Below, piece after piece: positions 44,866 through 58,222 of a stretch of DNA of 64,000 bases. The stretch's first letter is position 1. Every line of letters starts with the position of its first letter. A program made the translations under genes and the position numbers. The DNA is from Talinum fruticosum (lineage: Eukaryota; Streptophyta; Magnoliopsida; Caryophyllales; Talinaceae): positions 434,001 through 498,000 of the forward strand of contig JAITYX010000118.1 of NCBI GenBank assembly GCA_021018815.1, written 5' to 3'. The notes below the pieces were generated by a model. That model searched no databases. It was not told the DNA's origin and worked only from the letters and a program-made list of their open reading frames with translations.

Positions 44866-47800
44866 AATCTAGTGCTTGAATTGGGAAAAGTGTTGTTTTA
44901 TGGTACAAGAAGGGGTTGTTTTGGGTCATGTTGTGTCTAATCAAGGCATCGAGGTTAATCAAGCCAATATTGAGGTTATTAAAAAGCTACCTCTCCCAAA
45001 TTCTGTCAAAGGGGTAAGGAGTTTCCTTGGTCATACCGGCTTTTATCGCCGCTTTATCAAGGACTTCTCCAAGCTTGCTAAGCCTCTAACTCACCTCCTC
45101 ACCAAAGATATCCCGTTTGATTTTACTAATGAATGTCATGAGGCTTTCCGCAAGATAAAAATAGCATTGATTTATGCCCCTATCATCTAACCGCCAGATC
45201 GGAATTAACGCAGGGTCAAAGCAGGATAAAAGCAGCAAAGATGTCCCTTTTAAGAGTACGTGCGATGTAAGTGATCACGCGGTTTGAGCGGTGTTGGGGT
45301 AGCGAAGGGACAAGAAGCCCCATGTCATTTATTATGCAAGCAAGACGCTTGATAGAGCCCAACAAAATTACACTATGACCAAGAAGAAGTTGTTGGCCGT
45401 GGTGTATGCCATTGAGAAGTTCCGCCCCTATCTCATGTGCTCCAAGGTGATCGTGTTCATCGACCATGCTGCTCCGAAGCACTTGCTAGAGGAGAAGGAT
45501 GCCAAGCCTTATCTCATTTGATGGATTCTTTTCTTGTAAGAATTTGATTTGGAGATACGAGATTTGGTGAGGGCGCAGAATGTGGTAGCTAACCACTTAT
45601 CACGGCTCTTGATTGAGAGCGATGATTGCCCCATTGATGATGCATTTCTCGATGAACATCCGGCGATTACAATGGGAGAGCTTCTTTGGTTTGCTCGACA
45701 TCGTCAACTATCTCTTTACGGGAGTTTTGGCATCCGACATGGGATACCACCGGAAGAAGAAATTCCTCCATGACATTAGATTCTACTCTTGAGATGATCC
45801 TTGCCTTTTCCGGGTTTGCAATGATGGCATCTTTCGAAGGTGTGTTCCCCAAGAAGAAGTCCCCGAGCATCAATTCGCATTGTCATGATCAACCATGCGG
45901 AGGACATGGAAGTACCTACAAGACTCGTTGCTAAGGTACTTTAAGGTGGTTTTTATTGGCCCTCTTTGTTTAAGGATGTTCATGTTTATGTGAAGGCCTG
46001 TCATAAATGTCAAAGGGGAAGGGGTAATATTTCATGTAGGAATGAGATGCGCTTGAATTATATTCTTGAGATTGAGGTGTTTGATGTTTGGGGCATTATC
46101 TTTATACGACCATTCCCTTCCTTAAAGGGGAATAGGTTTATTCCAGTGACGGTGGACTATGTGTCCAAATGGGTTGAAGTCTGTTGCTAGTCCTACCAAG
46201 ATGCTAGAGAAGTGTATAGGCTTTTCGAGAAGATGATATTTCCTAGATTTGGGGTGCCTAGAATGATGATTAATGACAATGGGGCACATTTTATTGAGAA
46301 GAAATTTGTGGCTTTGTTGAAGAAATATGGTGTGTCATATAAAAGTGGTTTGGCCTATCATCCTCAAACTAGTGGCTAGGGGTGTAATCGAGCCTAGCCG
46401 GCTCGCGAGCCCTCGCGAGCCGGCTCGTATAAAACCTTGCCAAGCCGAGCTTGTGACGAGCCCGAGCCGAGCCGAGCCGAGCCTGGATAGTTATCCGAGC
46501 CGAGCTCGAGCTTGCAATGTTGGAGCTCGTAAGCTCGCCGAGCCTACACGAGCCCATTACAAACGAGTCGAACGAACGAACGAGTAAACGAGCCTACCAA
46601 ACGAGCCTAAACAAGCTTGGCTCGTCGAGCTTACACAAGCTAATTACAAATTAACCTAAACAAATTGAAACAAATGAGCTAAAATTTGTGGAGATTAGTA
46701 TGTGAAGAACTTTTTTTTTATCACCGATCTAGCAATTAATTTAAATTTTTTAATTTAGCATAATTATTTTTATTTATATTTCTTAAGTAAAGCATTTGGT
46801 TATACCTAATCTATTAAAAATTTTGTTTACCAATTACTAACATTTATATACATGAAAATCCAAAATCAAGATAGATGAAATGTTGAGAATGAATATATGA
46901 TTCACATTAATCTAGTTTACTTTTCGTACAAATAAAAAAATATAAAATAAATATAATTAATGTAAATATAAGGATTATGAATTTTAATACTTAATAAATT
47001 TAGATTTTTTTATATAAAATTTTCGACTGGTTATGCTTGATAATAGGAGCAATTGAACATAAACATGTAATACTTTATTTTCGAATGACTTAATTTGATT
47101 TGAAAATTAATGACAATTTATTTATAGATGATTTTAACAGAAATCATGCTAGAATAAATTATTAGTCACTGTTATAGTAGCTAAAGGACATCATAAACGT
47201 GTATGTTTTCTAATATTTATTGAACAATATGGTCTATTAAAAATAACTATATGTAAAATATAGTGAAAGTGTTTTCAAGTGATCCATAAGGTTTTAGGTG
47301 AATTTTAGTCACTTTTACTTTTGATTTGGACACTTAGCACAAAATGAAACTATTGTTGTCACCACCCCTAGTTTCAATTACGCCTTTTGTCTTTCATTGT
47401 TTGGTACTTTTAAGTTTGGACAAAAATGGTCTATATTACTCATATAGCATATAACGTAAAATTTTACCAATAAGGTCTAAATCTAGTGATTAATATTGAG
47501 GTCCTGGGTACATTAGGTCCCATGTTCGATTTTTCTTCCTCTATTGTATTGCATTCCCTTTATGACTTATCTACATAAAAAAAAATATAACATGGAAATC
47601 TTAGAGAATTCTTAATAAGAATAGATTTGGTTTTCTTAGACGTAAAAACAAGTTGTAATAAGCTAGAACAAGTTGGAATAAATTTTATAATTATATAATT
47701 TGATAGTTTTAATTTTAAAGTATAGTTGTAACGTTTCTATTTTGTTAATGTTGATAAATGTCTATCTATGTACATAAAAAAAATGTTATGTACATAAGAA

Positions 47801-48895
47801 AATTTTTTTATTTCATATTTGCTTTTGAATCAAAATTTAAATATTTTATTACCCTAATATAAATTATGTGAATAATAAATTATTAGCGGTCATTAGAAAC
47901 AATTGATCTCGATATGACTAATATTGGTGAACAAATGATACATGTTTTGAATATTAAATGTTTTATTTATGTTTTATACTATTTTTTAAAGTGGTATATT
48001 GTGATTGTTGAGAAAAAGAGTTTCAATTAAATTTAAGTTTATGTTTTTATAGTAAGTATATATATAAAAGGTGACTTTGAACCTAAAAACAGGAGTTTAA
48101 TAGAAACTTTTGACGAGCCAATGACGAGCCGAGCTTGGGCTTGAGCTTTTGGCGAGCCGAGCTCAAGCTTGATTGTGCCGAGCTTGGCGAGCCACGAGCC
48201 GAGCTCGAGCTACAAATGATACTCACGAGCCGAGCTTCAAGCCCGACGGAGTTCGGGCTCGGCTCGGCTCGGCTCGAATACACCCCTACTAGTGGCCAAG
48301 TCAAGATTTCCAACCGCAAAATCAAACATATTTTGGTGAGAACGGTTGCTAGTTCTAGGAAGGGTTGGGCGGATAAACTTGATGATGCTTTTTGGGCTTA
48401 TAGGACGACCTTCAAAACCCTTATTGGTACTACCCCTATCATTTAGTGTATGGGAAGCCTTGCCACTTTCTCGTTGAGCTTGAGTTTAAGACTCATTGGG
48501 CGGTGAGACGCCTCAATTTTGATTTGAAAGCGGCGGGGGATAAGAGAATGCTCCAAGTCAATGAGCTAGATGAGATTATGAGGGATGCTTATACAACTCC
48601 ATGATTTACAAGGAGCACATGAAGGCATGGCACACAAACATATCAATAGAAGAGAGTTTCATGTGGGTGATTTGGTACTCCCATTCAATTCAAGATTGAA
48701 ACTCTTTTCCAGACAAACTTCGTTCTAGATGGTCGGGTTCGTACAAAGTCTTTAAAGTGCATCCTTTTGGGGTTGTAGAAATCGGTCGTGGTGATGAGAA
48801 TGACACCTTCAAGGTGAATGGCTCGAGACTTAAGCACTACTTCCAAGGAGAACCCATTCCGGGGCGTTTCAAGCACCTTTTTCCCCATTTCGGAT
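44866..48895 (+). pseudogene. Athila-like pol pseudogene (RT tail, RNase H, integrase)
   Basis: Reverse-transcriptase end: NWEKCCFMVQEGVVLGHVVS, then VRSFLGHTGFYRRFIKDFSK (45020-45070). RNase H (45240-45540): KPHVIYYASKTLDRAQQNYT and AVVYAIEKFRPYL, across frame changes. Integrase: zinc-binding part with ACHKCQRGRGNIS (45990-46028), core VWGIIFIRPFPS and FIPVTVDYVSKWVEV, then GLAYHPQTSG, interrupted at 46377. It resumes at 48297 as [29 protein letters not shown] and a C-terminal part with LNFDLKAAGDKRMLQVNEL. The catalytic RT YVDD region is deleted. Confidence 0.88.
46377..48288. mobile_element. Non-autonomous hAT element nested in the integrase
   Basis: 1,912 bp with TIRs TAGGGGTGTAATCGAGCC and, inverted, TAGGGGTGTATTCGAGCC (17 of 18). 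Perfect 8-bp target duplication CTAGTGGC at 46369-46376 and 48289-48296. Removing one duplication rejoins the integrase at [11 protein letters not shown]. Both ends are arrays of GAGCCGAGC/GCTCGGCTC motifs (46377-46660 and 48110-48288); the core (46680-48100) is AT-rich and non-coding. Confidence 0.93.
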
Positions 48896-50810
48896 AGCTA
48901 AGGAGTTTTGGTCAAGCTCAGGACCTCAAATAAGCGCTTCTTGGAAGGCAACCCAAGTTTTCTTGCTTTCTAGCTTAGGTTGTTTTTATTTAAAAAAAAA
49001 AAGAAAAAAAATGATGAAACATGTTCCAGACGATCCTCAACCAGCTCGATTAGCTCCACACGGGGCAAGTTGATATGCGAGGACATAATGCTATCGAATC
49101 GATAAAGTCTCGGGAGCATCGACAGGAGGGTCGGCCACCTCGAGCACCTCACACACTATGCTTACTACCATTATGGGGTGCCGTACCCTCCCCTCGATTG
49201 GACACCACTGGAGCACCCCGAGGTCCGAGTGACAGCCACTGTGAGTGTCCCCCTCCCTCCTTTGCTTCTTTTGATTTCGCATTTCATTGAGCACAATGAA
49301 AGTCCTAAGCATGGGAGGTGGCTTACCTTGTTGGATATTAGATATGATGTTTTGATTGGGGATTTGGATGAATAGTAGTTTAGGTTGTACATACTTATCA
49401 TCATCTTCATCATCTTCAATTAGGTTTGCATTTAGGCATTACATTATTTAGATTTTCATCTTTTTCTTTTTCATTAGATTCTTGCATCCTAGTGCATGTA
49501 GGTTAGTTTCTTTCTGGCATTTGCATAAATTTGCATACACAAGCGGGAAATAGAGGAGAAAGGGATCATATTATAAGCATTTGGGGTAATCATTCTTCCC
49601 TTCTACCTTTAATTTCGCTTGTAGTGGAAAAAAACAAAAGAATGGTCTTGGTTGTGATTGTGGTAGAGATAACCCATGAGACTCTTTTTGTGCCTTAATG
49701 ACTACCATTTTTGTAGCCTCACTTTTCATGTGTGTTACTTTCCCATGCTTACAACTCTAGAACTTACCATCTTTTTCTTCAAAGTCACACTTGACACATG
49801 CATGTTGATTAAGAGGATAGAGACATTCATTTTGATAGACCACGTGAGCCAAATAACCACCTGAATGTTACATATCTCTTATTTCAAACCCCCAAGCCTT
49901 TCCCTTCCCTGTTACTAGCCTTGCTCATTGTACCTTAAGTCTAGTGGAGCACTTCTATTGATTGGGAGCTTGTTGGGTATTGCTTTGTTAGTGGTGATTG
50001 GTTTATTGGCTATTTGAAGGAGTTGTGAGTGGAGATGGATTTTGGTTTAAATCATTCATGCTTGCTTAGTTTTTCTTGTTAAGTTTTGGAAAGAAAATGA
50101 AAACCAAAATTTTAAAAAAAAAAAAAAAAAGAAGAAGAAGAAGAGTCTAGAAAAGGAATAAAGTGTTATAGGCATGAATAGCACTTTGCATTGAGAAATC
50201 TCCATTCCCTTGTTACTTGAAAGCTTGGTGTGGTGCTGTATGTTAAATGTTTGGAGGTGTGATGATTGTTGTAGTGGAAACTGTTGTGCTCCTTAGCTCT
50301 GGCTATTAAGCTCCACATTCTTAAATGTTTTCCCTCCTTTTCCCTTACCCCAAGCCTCATTACAACCCTCTCCAAAGTTCTCTTGATGGGAAAATTTGCA
50401 TGGTTTGTCCCTAGTGGTGGAGAATTGAGATATTTGGCAAGCTTAAGGTAGTGTGTAGGTTTTGGAAGAGTTTTGAGCGAACCATTGTTACTTTTTCAAA
50501 CACATGAGGGAATGTTCCACATACCCTAAATTGAGGTCCTATCAATCCCAACTAGTTCGCCAAGCATTTGTATGGAACTTGATTGCATTTGGCTTGGGAT
50601 AAATTGGTTATGTTGCTACTAGACTTTACAATCTTGATTTGAGCTGCAATTCTTGTTTCAATTTGATTCTCGATCTCACCAAGGATTTTTGTATAGACTT
50701 GCTTTGGTTATCTAGTGTGCCCCTTCACCCGAGGAGGGCAACTTCGGTTTTCTTCCTCCCTCATTTCTTTAGCACTTCATGATGGTCTTGCTTAGGGACA
50801 AGCAAGGAGT
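48896..50810 (+). other. 3' non-coding region of Athila-like element
   Basis: 1.9 kb between pol and the polypurine tract. No conserved protein was recognised. A (GAA)n run occurs at 50130-50145. Frames at 49075-49420 have no recognisable family. Confidence 0.6.
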
Positions 50811-50825
50811 AAGCATGGGAGGGGT
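50811..50825 (+). promoter_or_regulatory. Polypurine tract of Athila-like element
   Basis: AAGCATGGGAGGGG immediately before the 3' LTR start TGATAAACCG. Confidence 0.75.
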
Positions 50826-52173
50826 TGATAAACCGTAATTTTATGGATTTTTACGTTCTTTTATTGGCTAATTTTAACCCTTCAAAGGCCTTCTTACCTA
50901 AACTCTTATTTGATTTCACTTACTTTCTTCATTGGTGATTAAAGTGTATGAATTTCTATCTTTTCAGGTAATCCCACATTTTATGATGAAGAATACATCT
51001 TTCGAGGTGCTAAGGAAGAGAGCGAGAGGCCATAGAAGGTCGGAGAGCAAAGAAAGAAACCAAGCCAAGTCAACACAGGTGGTAGAACTAGTTGTGCTGA
51101 AGAAAAGAAGAAAAAAACCCGAGCACGAGTCGTGCTTCGAAGCCCAATTGGTCAGCACGGGCTGTGCCAAGGTCGGCACAAACCTTGCTTGGAATTTAGA
51201 ATCTATTTGGAGACGCCGTGAGGTTGAACAATTGACAGCACGGGCTGTGCCAATTCAGCATTACCCGTGCCAATTTAGCACTACCCATGCCAATCTGCAG
51301 TTTTTGATTTTTCGGCTTTTTTATCCTAGAAACAATTACTTTTCCGTATCTAATTTCCATTCCACGTTCTTAGGCTAGGTTTTCTCTCTACTGTTGAGCA
51401 CTCATTTGAATTGTTAAGAGATCAAAGCTTGGAGTTGATTTTCAATTAATCGCATTCTAATTCAAGTTTAGGTATCATTATTCTTCCTCTTTTCTTTTAT
51501 CTTTTGTTCTTGCTATTGGTATTCATTCCTCAATTTGTTATTATTGTTATGAATATGCGTGGCTAAATTCCCAACTTAGATTGGGGATTTGACATTAATA
51601 TGCTAGTTTAATCGCAATTTGTGCTTTGTTACTACTTCGCAATTGATTGATGAATTTCCATCTTGTTGATATTTATTAAATTAGTGTGAGATTCGAGAGA
51701 ATCCCACCTTTATTGTTATTGGGAATTGAGTAAACTTTGAGAGAAGATGCTTAATTCTATTTCAACTTGTTGGATGATTACAAGTTAGATATGAGAATAA
51801 TTTAGGTTGTTATGAAGGAAGATTCGACAATCTTGTAATTCATTGGCTTTGATTGTGTGAAAACAACAATGAATTCAATTGAGTTAGCTTAATAACCTTC
51901 GAGAGAAGGCTTAGGTGGTTCAAACTGTTTCGATTCCCTAATTCATCGTAATTGTGAAAAGTGTAAAGACATGTAATTGAGATTTTTGGCATGTTAGCTT
52001 GGTAAATCCCAACCTAAGGTTTTCTTTATTTTATTTCATTTCGTACTTCAAGTGCTGATAATACCAAACAATTTTGAACTGCTTTTCTACTTAGTTTAAA
52101 AGGACATGAACTTAGACTTGTGCGAGACCTACCTCCCCGAGTCCGACAACCGTACTCCCTATGGTACGCAACA
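50826..52173 (+). repeat. 3' LTR of Athila-like element
   Basis: 1,348 bp ending GGTACGCAACA, followed by the target duplication TTATT. Confidence 0.92.
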
Positions 52174-52178
52174 TTATT

Positions 52179-52839
52179 TTATCTAATTTATCTTATTTTG
52201 TTTTCTTTTAGGTAATTATTATTTAATAAAGTGGAGAAGATAAGAAAAGGTGTTAAAAGGCTGATTTTAATTGCCGACGAGTTTTCAAGACAATATATAA
52301 AGTCGGTCCATAAAAATAATGAGTCATAAAATATTTATTTTATGGTTGAGGATTAGGAGGTCATGATCCTATTTAGAAGAGGATAATCAAGAGATAACCC
52401 TAATTCTAATCGATTCACAACTCGTCCCTCTAACTTTACATTAAAAAGGGATACCACCTCTTTAATTAATCCCATCTCAAGTTGCTTTCCTATCTTGAGA
52501 TGCTTCCGTATCTCGCACGCAACTCACTTTCTTACTTCCTCGCCTCCCGCCTTCACGCCTTTCTTTTTCTTTCCACCATTAGGTCTCATCATCATCATCA
52601 CACATCATCCATCATCATCCTCTATCTCTCGCCACAATACTTCTTTCGCTAACCCATCTCCCTTATCACAAGCCCTCGACCACACTTCTTTATCACCACC
52701 AACAAACATCACTACCCCATCACATCTCCATCTTGATCATCACCATCGTTCACCCACCTCATACTAGAAAGGATTATTTTTATAGCAAATAGGGGAATAA
52801 TATTACTAGGAAATGAGATCGAGTACAAGAGTCTAGTAC
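52179..52839. other. Flank of Athila insertion, unassigned repeat-like DNA
   Basis: Possibly the continuation of the old LTR-like sequence at 41993-42142. It has a CATTAAAAAGGG stretch at about 52439 and a CATCATCA-rich tract (52580-52620). No gene was supported. Confidence 0.3.
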
Positions 52840-53700
52840 AGACTAGTTCAACGACCCCTTCAGGTGGATTCGCAACGCAACTTTTAACAAAGTGAACATA
52901 AGGTTGGAGATGTGCCAAAATGTTAGCCACTCGATTCCCTTGCCTCTCAACATGCATAAATGAATAAAAATCAAAATGATTAGGGAGACTAAGAATAATA
53001 GACAGCAAAAGCCCAACTACGAGTTTGGGCATGTTTTACTTTAAATCTTCAATATGATACTCGAGTGAATCGCCTTCCACTACCACTTGTCCATAGCCCT
53101 GGTCCCAAGCTTGTTTGATAACAAAAAACAAGTTCTTGCCTCCTCTACTTTTGGCCATCCATAACCTGAGCCTTATGTCGTGATCACCATTTTGATGTCA
53201 CCATCTCGAATCCCCGATGACCATTCCCTAGTTGTTCCCTACGTAGCTCAATTTAGCCCTATTAAAATTCACTTTAACCCAACCCGAAGCTGGGGCTTTC
53301 CACCTTCCCTCTCCAGTCATCCTACACACAAGATTTACCTTCAGTTGGGCTCCCTATACTCCTTAAGCGGCTCAGTCGCCTTAATAACTTTATCTGTTGG
53401 CCTCGAGAATGGGGTTATGGAAGAGAATTTTGTTCCTCAAATTCCATACTGACCCAAGAGACTCGCAAAGAACTCATCAAGTGTATCTTTATTATTTGTC
53501 CATGTACCAAGAGCTACATTTCTCTGCACATCCACTCTTCCATCTTCAATGATGAAATGCTCCACATAGTTTTCGCTACCCTACAATCCAGTAATGCATG
53601 CACACTAGACTCTTCGAAGATCCCACACACCGGGCACCAAATGTTTATACCTTGCGCTCTACTAGCTAACAAAGTTCTCGTTGGTAGAGCATTTTTATAT
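52840..53700 (-). pseudogene. L1-type LINE fragment (zf-RVT and RNase H)
   Basis: On the minus strand, the zinc-binding reverse-transcriptase tail LPTRTLLASRAQGINIW, then CPVCGIFEESSVHALLDCR and AKTMW (53690-53560). It is followed by a plant LINE RNase H domain: GWVKVNFNRAK (about 53280), KNLFFVIKQAWDQGYGQVVV and EGDSLEYHIEDLK (about 53130-53040), and FYSFMHVERQGNRVANILAH (52965-52905). Stops and frame changes are frequent. Truncated upstream at about 53700. Confidence 0.82.
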
Positions 53701-53825
53701 GCTCTACTTGTTAAAAGCTTTAATCCTTGTTAGGACATCTAAATTCTATAATGCGATCGAGAAACTTTTCATCATTTCTCCATTAAGGTCAAGATCTTGA
53801 TTCGAAGATGCCTTAAGGATAAAAT

Positions 53826-54597
53826 TGAAGACTCGGGTATAACTCTCTATTTCTCTTGAGTTTTGATTCTAAGTCATTCTAAGCTTTATAAAAACTCATA
53901 TCTACATTTTCATCCTGTTACGATCCACTCAAAAACCAATCTTTAAGCATAACAATTCTTAACCGTGTTTCGACCCACTCGGACACAACTCAAAATAATT
54001 GCATGAGTAAATAATTTCTCTAACACTTTTATTTTGATCACTAACTTTGTGTTTCAACTGAAATTGAATTACGAGTGTTAATTCTCCCTTCTAAATCAGC
54101 TTTATTTATTGAGAATTATTAACTTGATCGAGTTCATATATTCTAATAACTTATTCTTTCTAACTTGATCATTTTAAGGAGTGACTCAAGATGGAATCTG
54201 AACCTAATGGATATTAGACTCAAAACATTCCATTCTTTTAGGCTAAAGATAATTAAGTGCTTAATTACTCCGATTTAATTGTTATCTTTGCTTAATCTTG
54301 GACCAAAGTATTTTTATACTTTGAGTACCACTTGTGAGTTGCTTTTGTAGGTTGATTAAACAAGCCTAATCTACTTTTGAAATACAAAAGCAGTCGGTTT
54401 CTAACCGTTAGACACTAACGAGATAGAAATCACCCATTTCGGGATATGGCTCAAATACCATGTCAAGGATGTTTGTTTTCAAAGCTGGAAAACTTCAACT
54501 TTGAGTCTAACAGCTTATTTTCACCCTAGATTTTAATCACCATCAGTGGCTTGGACCATCTTTTGAGCCAAGGATCACTACACAACGTTCACATCTC
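53826..54597 (+). repeat. Truncated left LTR of copia unit A
   Basis: Starts TGAAGACTCGGG and matches 60323-61091 closely, for example GAGTGACTCAAGATGGAATC in both. It stops at about 54597, where sequence equivalent to the protease region (63522 in unit B) begins. Confidence 0.88.
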
Positions 54598-57500
54598 ACG
54601 ATTCATTGGGTTTGTGAGAGAAAGTGAGAAGGGTTAGTTTGTTTCTGTCTTGCAGGTGACTCAAAAACCGAAGGGTCATTAGTACTTAGTCGGTGGTTGC
54701 TCATGCCATATGTCTGGAAATTTAGCACTTTTTTTGAGTTAGAAGACATGAAGGGAGGAAAAGTCACATTTGGAGATAACAATAAAGGTAAGATAGTTAG
54801 GATTGGCAAGATTAGTCAAGGAAACAACTCAATCGATCCAGTCTAACTTGTCAAAGGGCTTAAATACAATCTCCGGAGTATCTCTCGGTTATGTGACAAA
54901 GGCCAAGAGGTAAGGTTCACTCGGACCAACTGCTACATGTCCGATGCAGTCACCAAAGAGACAAAGCTCTCGAGTCCGAGGTTAGGTAACACTTATACTA
55001 TTCCTCTTTCATATTCTAGTCGGAATTTATCTTGCTTAAAAGTATCTTTGAATGATGATTCGTGGACATGGCATCATAGAATAGGTCATATTAGCATGCA
55101 TACTATCAAGAAACTTGCATCTCATGGGTTGATTAGGGGTTTACCTAAGCTGTGCATTTAAGAAAGATAAATTTGTGAAGCATGCACAAAAGGAAAGCAA
55201 GTCGGATCATCTTTCAAACCACTCAAAACTGTGTCTACATCCAAAGTGCTTGAGTTAGTTTATATAGATTTGTGTGGTGAAATTCCCGTGAAAAGCTTAG
55301 GAGGTAAATCATATGTGCTAGTTATTGTTGATGATTATTCACGATTTACGTGGGTGTATTTTCTAAGGAACAAGAATGAAGCCTTCAAAGAGTTCACTAA
55401 GATCTATAGGAAAATTCAAGTGGAGTCCGGGACTCGGATAAGAAGAATTCAAACCGATCATGGGAGGGAGTTCGATTACTCGGAATTCGCAGACTTATGT
55501 GACAAGAATGACATCTCCCACAACTTCTCTGCACCAAGAACTCCTCAAAAAATGGAGTAATGGAGAGAAAGAATAGAACTCTTGAAGAAATAGGAAGGAC
55601 CATGATGATCGAAAATGATCTACCTTACTATTTATGGGCTGAGGCAAGTCAATACAAGCAAATTATACACTCTACGGATGCCTCATCGGACCCATCTTGA
55701 AGAAGACACCCTATGAGTTATACAAGGGAAAGAATGACATCTCCCACAACTTCTCAAGCTTAACAGAGATGAAGATGACATTACCGAAGCTGAGCTCGAA
55801 AGAGTCAAAACAGAAGAACCGAGACAACTCGAACGAGCCAACTCGGAATGTTGTGACTCATAATGAACAAAACCAAGAGCCAGCTCAAAATACTAAAGAA
55901 CAAGCCAATGTAAAGACTCAGCAAGAGCAACCAACCGAAGATCAGCCTATTCAGCCGACAAACTTGGTAAATCAAAGGACGAGTAGAGCTTTCAAATATG
56001 CATCTAGTCATCCACCCGAGAACATACTTTCCGATATCAACAGTGGGGTAAGAACTTGTTCTTCTTTGCAAAATTTATGTGCATTTTTAGCATTCATGTC
56101 ATTAACTCGAACCTAAAAATGTACTAAAAGCCTTAACTCGAACCTGAATGGGTAAAGGCCATACAAGAAGAGCTAAATCAATTGAAAGAAACCAAGTCTA
56201 GACTCTAACCAAACGACCTTCTAACCACCCGAGTAATAGGAACCAAATGGATTTTCAAGAACAAACTGGATGAGGAAGGACTGGTAGTTAGAAATAAGGC
56301 TAGATTAGTTGCTAAGGGGTATAACCAAGAAGAGGGAATTGATTCTAAGGAAACCTTTGCCCATGTTACTAGGATTGAGGCAATAAGAATTCTCTTAGCA
56401 TTTCTATCTAGCATGAACATCAAGTTTTATCAAATGGATGTCAAATATGCATTTCTTAATGGTTATATTCAAGACAAAGTTTATGTTGAGCAACCCGTTG
56501 GATTTGAAAACTCAAATTTTCTAAATCATGTTTTCAAATTGCAAAAGACTTTATATGGTCTTAAACAAGCTCCCTGAGCTTGGTATGAAAGACTAAGCGG
56601 TTTCTTGATTGAAAATGATTTCAAAAGAGGTTAGATTAACAAAATTCTTTTCACAAAACCAAGGGTATTGATTTTCTTATCATTCAGATCTATGTTGATG
56701 ATATTATTTTGGAGCTACCAATGAAACTCTATGTCAAGAGTTTTCCGAGTTAATGAGACGGGAGTTCTAAATGAGCATGATGGGAGAACTCAATTTCTTC
56801 CTTGGTATACAAATCAAGCAAGAAAAGGATGGAATCTATATCCATCAATCTAAGTACTCCAAGGAATTATTGAAGAAATACAAGCTACAAGATGTGAACC
56901 ATGCAGTAACACTTATGAGTAGCGGTTTGAAATTAGACTCGAGACGAAAAAGATAAAGTTGTAGATAAAAAACTCTACAGATGTATGATCGGATCTTTAT
57001 TTTATCTCACATCTACTAGGCCAGAAATCATGTTTAGTGTCTGCCTTTGTGCAAGATTTCAAGCTAATCCTAAGGAATCACATCTCACCTGCAGGTGAAG
57101 AGAATCTTTAGATATCTTGCAGGGACTTAGAATCATAGTCTATGGTTTTCAAAGGACTCGAAGTGACCCGTCATTGGATACTCGAGATGCTGACTATGCG
57201 GGATATAAAGTTGATAGAAAGAGAACATCAAGAGAATGTCAATTTATGGGTCAATCACTCATCTCTTGGCATTTAAAGAAGTAGAACTCAATTGCTCTAT
57301 CAATCTGCTAAGGCTGAGTACATTGCAGCTGGAGCTTGTTGTGCTCGGATTATCTAGATCAAGCAACACTTCAAGGATCTTGGGTTATCATTCACATCTA
57401 TTCCAATCAAGTGTGACAACCAAAGCGTAATCAACAACACTAGAATCTAGTTTAACACTCAAAGACTAAGCACATTTAGGTCGGTATCATTTTCCGAGAG

Positions 57501-57634
57501 ACCATTATGAGAAAGGTGATATTAAAATTGAGTTTACTCCTACAAAATTTCAATTAGCTGATATTTTTACTAAGCCTCCGAGTGAAGATCAGTTTTGCTT
57601 TATTAGGAATGAGCTTGGCATGTTAAATGCATGA
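54598..57634 (+). pseudogene. copia pol pseudogene (integrase, RT, RNase H)
   Basis: GAG-pre-integrase: WTWHHRIGHISMHTIKKLAS (55060-55130). Integrase core: LELVYIDLCGEIPVKSLGG, YVLVIVDDYSRFTWVYFL and IQTDHGREF (55249-55470). Reverse transcriptase: GTKWIFKNKLDEEGLV, ARLVAKGYNQEEGID, MDVKYAFLNGYI and LYGLKQAP (56230-56575), followed by a stop, and the catalytic YVDD at 56692-56703. RNase H: LISWHLKKQNSIALS and AEYIAAGACCA in broken frames (57255-57345). It ends LADIFTKPPSEDQFCFIRNE, then GMLNA and TGA at 57634. Frameshifts and stops throughout. Confidence 0.9.
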
Positions 57635-58046
57635 TTATCCGAGTTATTGCATGAATTATTCTACTATGATTGATTGTTATATACTTTGATTAGATAACAA
57701 ATGGATTAGTTGACTCATAATGAGACTAAGCTATGAGTTATAAATTTTTTCGAGTGTATTCTCGAGTCCCTCGGACACCTTACTAAGTCGGACTTAGATT
57801 ATGAGCAAAATGGACATCAAAATTTTGGGATCATTTCTAGATAAATGGGGAATCTCATAAATGTTTTCCAAAATCCTTTCTTCTCTTTCTCTCTCTCTCT
57901 CTCTCTGTCATGCGAACAGTCAGCAGAAACTAGCCGTTGGAAGAAAGCGAGATAAGAAAACTAGTCTTTACTGCGTAGAGTGACTCAACAGTTTGATAAT
58001 CATTGCTTGTTAACCGAGTCGAAAGTCTGTTGGAACCTTTTCTCGC

Positions 58047-58054
58047 TATAAATA
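58047..58054 (+). promoter_or_regulatory. Candidate internal TATA box upstream of ORF3
   Basis: TATAAATA in the context CGCTATAAATAGCACC, followed by a CT-rich leader and an ATG 168 bp downstream. The context is like a plant core promoter. A promoter role is inferred. Confidence 0.5.
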
Positions 58055-58222
58055 GCACCGTTTCACTTCCTTTCTTCTACTTTACCTACTTATTGCTTGC
58101 TCTCTCGCTCTCTTTTCTCTCAAACTCGCTTACTCTTGCACTCATATTCTCTCTGTGTTTCGAACCTTCCGTGTTCTCTACTCACTCTCTCATTTCTCTC
58201 AAACACTCTCTACTCTATAACC

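Larger units (their letters stand above)
42148..52173 (+). mobile_element. Athila-like Ty3/gypsy retrotransposon with nested hAT
   Basis: LTRs 42148-43504 and 50826-52173 (TGATAAACCG...GGTACACAACA), with a perfect 5-bp target duplication TTATT (42143-42147 and 52174-52178). The primer site TGGTGTCGTTGCCAGGGA follows the left LTR and a purine tract precedes the right one. Internal order: broken gag, a deletion that removes protease and most of reverse transcriptase, the reverse-transcriptase tail, RNase H, and an integrase split by a hAT insertion (46377-48288). No env-like ORF was recognised in the 1.9 kb after pol. Non-functional. Confidence 0.92.

Noticed and set aside
49075..49420. Overlapping frames after the Athila-like integrase, considered as an env-like gene
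   Set aside because: No transmembrane stretch or conserved pattern could be seen, and the frames on both strands are equally long.
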